Origin: Streptomyces rimosus
GTDB lineage: Bacteria; Actinomycetota; Actinomycetes; Streptomycetales; Streptomycetaceae
NCBI RefSeq assembly: GCF_008704655.1
Contig: NZ_CP023688.1
Location: 1 to 64,000, forward strand
DNA length: 64,000 bases
Direction of reading: 5' to 3'
This document shows, in pieces, positions 62,961-64,000 of the stretch (position 1 is its first letter; every line of letters begins with the position of its first letter). The position numbers and the translations under genes are program-made. A model generated the notes under the pieces. It did no database searches. It worked only from the letters and a program-made list of their open reading frames with translations, and had not been told where the DNA came from.

Positions 62961-63677
62961 ATGAAGGATCACGACAGCCCGGCGTCCGAAGCCCTCCGCC
63001 TGGTACACCACCACTTCCCGCACGCCGTGGGCGCCCTCCTCGGCGGTTCAGCCGCCCGAGGACACACTTCGGCAAGCAGCGACCTGGACGTGGCCGTCCT
63101 TTTGCCCGACTCGGACACCAGCCGCCGCCAAGTCATCCGCCACAACGGTCGTCTGGCCGAGCTGTTCATCCACACCGTTACGGACTTCCAGCAGGCACTG
63201 GAGCACAACCGGGGCAACCGCCGAGGCACTCTTCTGTTCATCTACGACCAAGGCATGCCTCTCCTGGACCCTTACGGCGATCTCGAGCGCGCACGCGTAC
63301 AGGCCCGCTCGTCACTCGCGGCGGGCCCCATCCCCCTCACCCCCGCTGAGTGGGAGCGCGGCCGCTATTTTCTGACCTGCTTCATGGACGATTTGATCGA
63401 CGTCCCGTCGACCAACCGTTACGAGCAGCTGTCCCTGACCGACCACACCTTGCGCGAAGCCGCGCACCTGCTAACCGCCCACCACAGAGCCTGGACAGGC
63501 ATCGGCAAGTGGCTGCCTCGCAGACTCCTGAGCGCGGATCCCGTACACGGCCAAGCCTTGCTGGACGGCCATCAGCGCGTAGCCGAGCATGCCGACACGG
63601 CACCGCTCGCTGTCGCGGCCGAGCGAGTGCTCGATCTCGTCGGCGGCCCGCTGAGAGAGGGCTATACCCAGCGATAG
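62961..63677 (+). CDS. Minimal nucleotidyltransferase-domain protein
   Basis: 238 residues from ATG 62961. The N-terminal polymerase-beta-like motif LLGGSAARGHTSASSDLDVA gives GS followed, ten residues later, by DxD, the hallmark of MNT/KNTase nucleotidyltransferases. A helical C-terminal domain (WERGRYFLTCFMDDLIDVPS, LTDHTLREAAHLLTAHHRAW) follows. Relatives modify aminoglycosides or, as antitoxins, AMPylate HEPN toxins. No separate HEPN gene is next to it, and no HEPN R-x4-6-H motif is seen in its own C-terminus. Function therefore open. Confidence 0.75.
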   Translation: MKDHDSPASEALRLVHHHFPHAVGALLGGSAARGHTSASSDLDVAVLLPDSDTSRRQVIRHNGRLAELFIHTVTDFQQALEHNRGNRRGTLLFIYDQGMPLLDPYGDLERARVQARSSLAAGPIPLTPAEWERGRYFLTCFMDDLIDVPSTNRYEQLSLTDHTLREAAHLLTAHHRAWTGIGKWLPRRLLSADPVHGQALLDGHQRVAEHADTAPLAVAAERVLDLVGGPLREGYTQR

Positions 63678-63888
63678 GCCAAAGCAGGCACCGCAGTCTC
63701 CAGCCGTACGCCCTTCTCACGCCGAATTCGAGGACCGCACTGAGCGCGTACGAAGTCGCCCTCCTAGAAGGGAGAACAGCTGCCGACCGTGCCCAACGTC
63801 CTGGAAGTCACTGTTGTGCCGGACCGGGAGAAGCCGAGCATGGGTAGCGTTCGAGTCCGTCCCAGCCGCCTCAGGAAGGACATCAGCC

Positions 63889-64000
63889 ATGACGATCAGC
63901 TCGAATCCGGATGCGGACAGCCTGGCCGCGATCGAAGCGAGGATCGACCGGCGCCGGGACCAGTACGCGCTGCCCGAAGGGCATATCGCGGAGGCGGACT
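63889..64000 (+). CDS. Partial gene running off the window
   Basis: ATG 63889 follows AGGAAGGA at ideal spacing. The 37 visible residues (MTISSNPDADSLAAIEARID, RRRDQYALPEGHIAEAD) are hydrophilic and helical, with no signal peptide. Too short to name. Confidence 0.6.
   Translation, partial: MTISSNPDADSLAAIEARIDRRRDQYALPEGHIAEAD

Noticed and set aside
1..64000. CRISPR array, tRNA or rRNA genes
   Set aside because: No regularly spaced repeats with variable spacers and no cloverleaf-like or rRNA sequence were noticed; a tRNA scan was not possible here.

Overview
The window is GC-rich DNA with strongly G/C-biased third codon positions, purine-rich ribosome binding sites and the gene families of a Streptomyces or close relative. 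The content is accessory: broken defence genes, a tap/tpg-like telomere-replication gene pair, a polymorphic toxin, secreted proteins and many decayed fragments. This is typical of a chromosome arm or a linear plasmid. No telomere palindrome, rRNA, tRNA or CRISPR array was recognised.

Layout. 0.4-8.9 kb is a defence island: a DEAH helicase with helicase-associated domains; a SLATT membrane protein next to a CD-NTase (a CBASS-like pair); a decayed methyltransferase; and an HNH-SF2 helicase fusion with two frameshifts, followed by a 454-residue unknown protein. 9.0-14.7 kb carries a tap-like gene coupled to a tpg-sized gene, an XRE-type membrane regulator and small proteins. 14.9-16.6 kb is a divergent F420-type oxidoreductase/TetR pair with two visible operators. 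16.6-18.5 kb is mostly decayed. 18.5-23.1 kb is a secreted HINT/nuclease polymorphic toxin with a DUF6928-type neighbour. 23.4-30.4 kb holds secreted proteins: a catalytically dead trypsin fold with VCBS repeats, and a lytic transglycosylase coupled to an acyltransferase. 30.6-36.8 kb has gene remnants, a secreted ribosome-inactivating protein, and a membrane/coiled-coil pair containing a perfect 99-bp tandem duplication. 37.3-40.3 kb has two cytochromes P450, one lacking the ExxR motif as in CYP157. 40.5-50.7 kb has a broken BlaI-like/MmyB-like regulator, a PD40 propeller protein, two class C serine hydrolases (one broken), an IS630 fragment and a SUKH protein. 51.1-64 kb looks more like ordinary arm metabolism: VOC protein, cyclic 2,3-diphosphoglycerate synthetase, AlkZ-like protein, WYL regulator with divergent epoxide hydrolase, NAD(P)-binding protein, SDR operon with divergent LysR, a third serine hydrolase, a HAD hydrolase and a nucleotidyltransferase.

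Several genes (HNH helicase, tap, a secreted protein at 29.4 kb, the MmyB-like regulator, a serine hydrolase, a small membrane protein) are broken by single-base shifts. Most of them look like one missing base in a G/C-rich run. This could be real subtelomeric decay or consensus errors in the source assembly, and it affects how every 'pseudogene' call here should be read.

Functions are inferred from motifs and remembered family patterns; no search was run.
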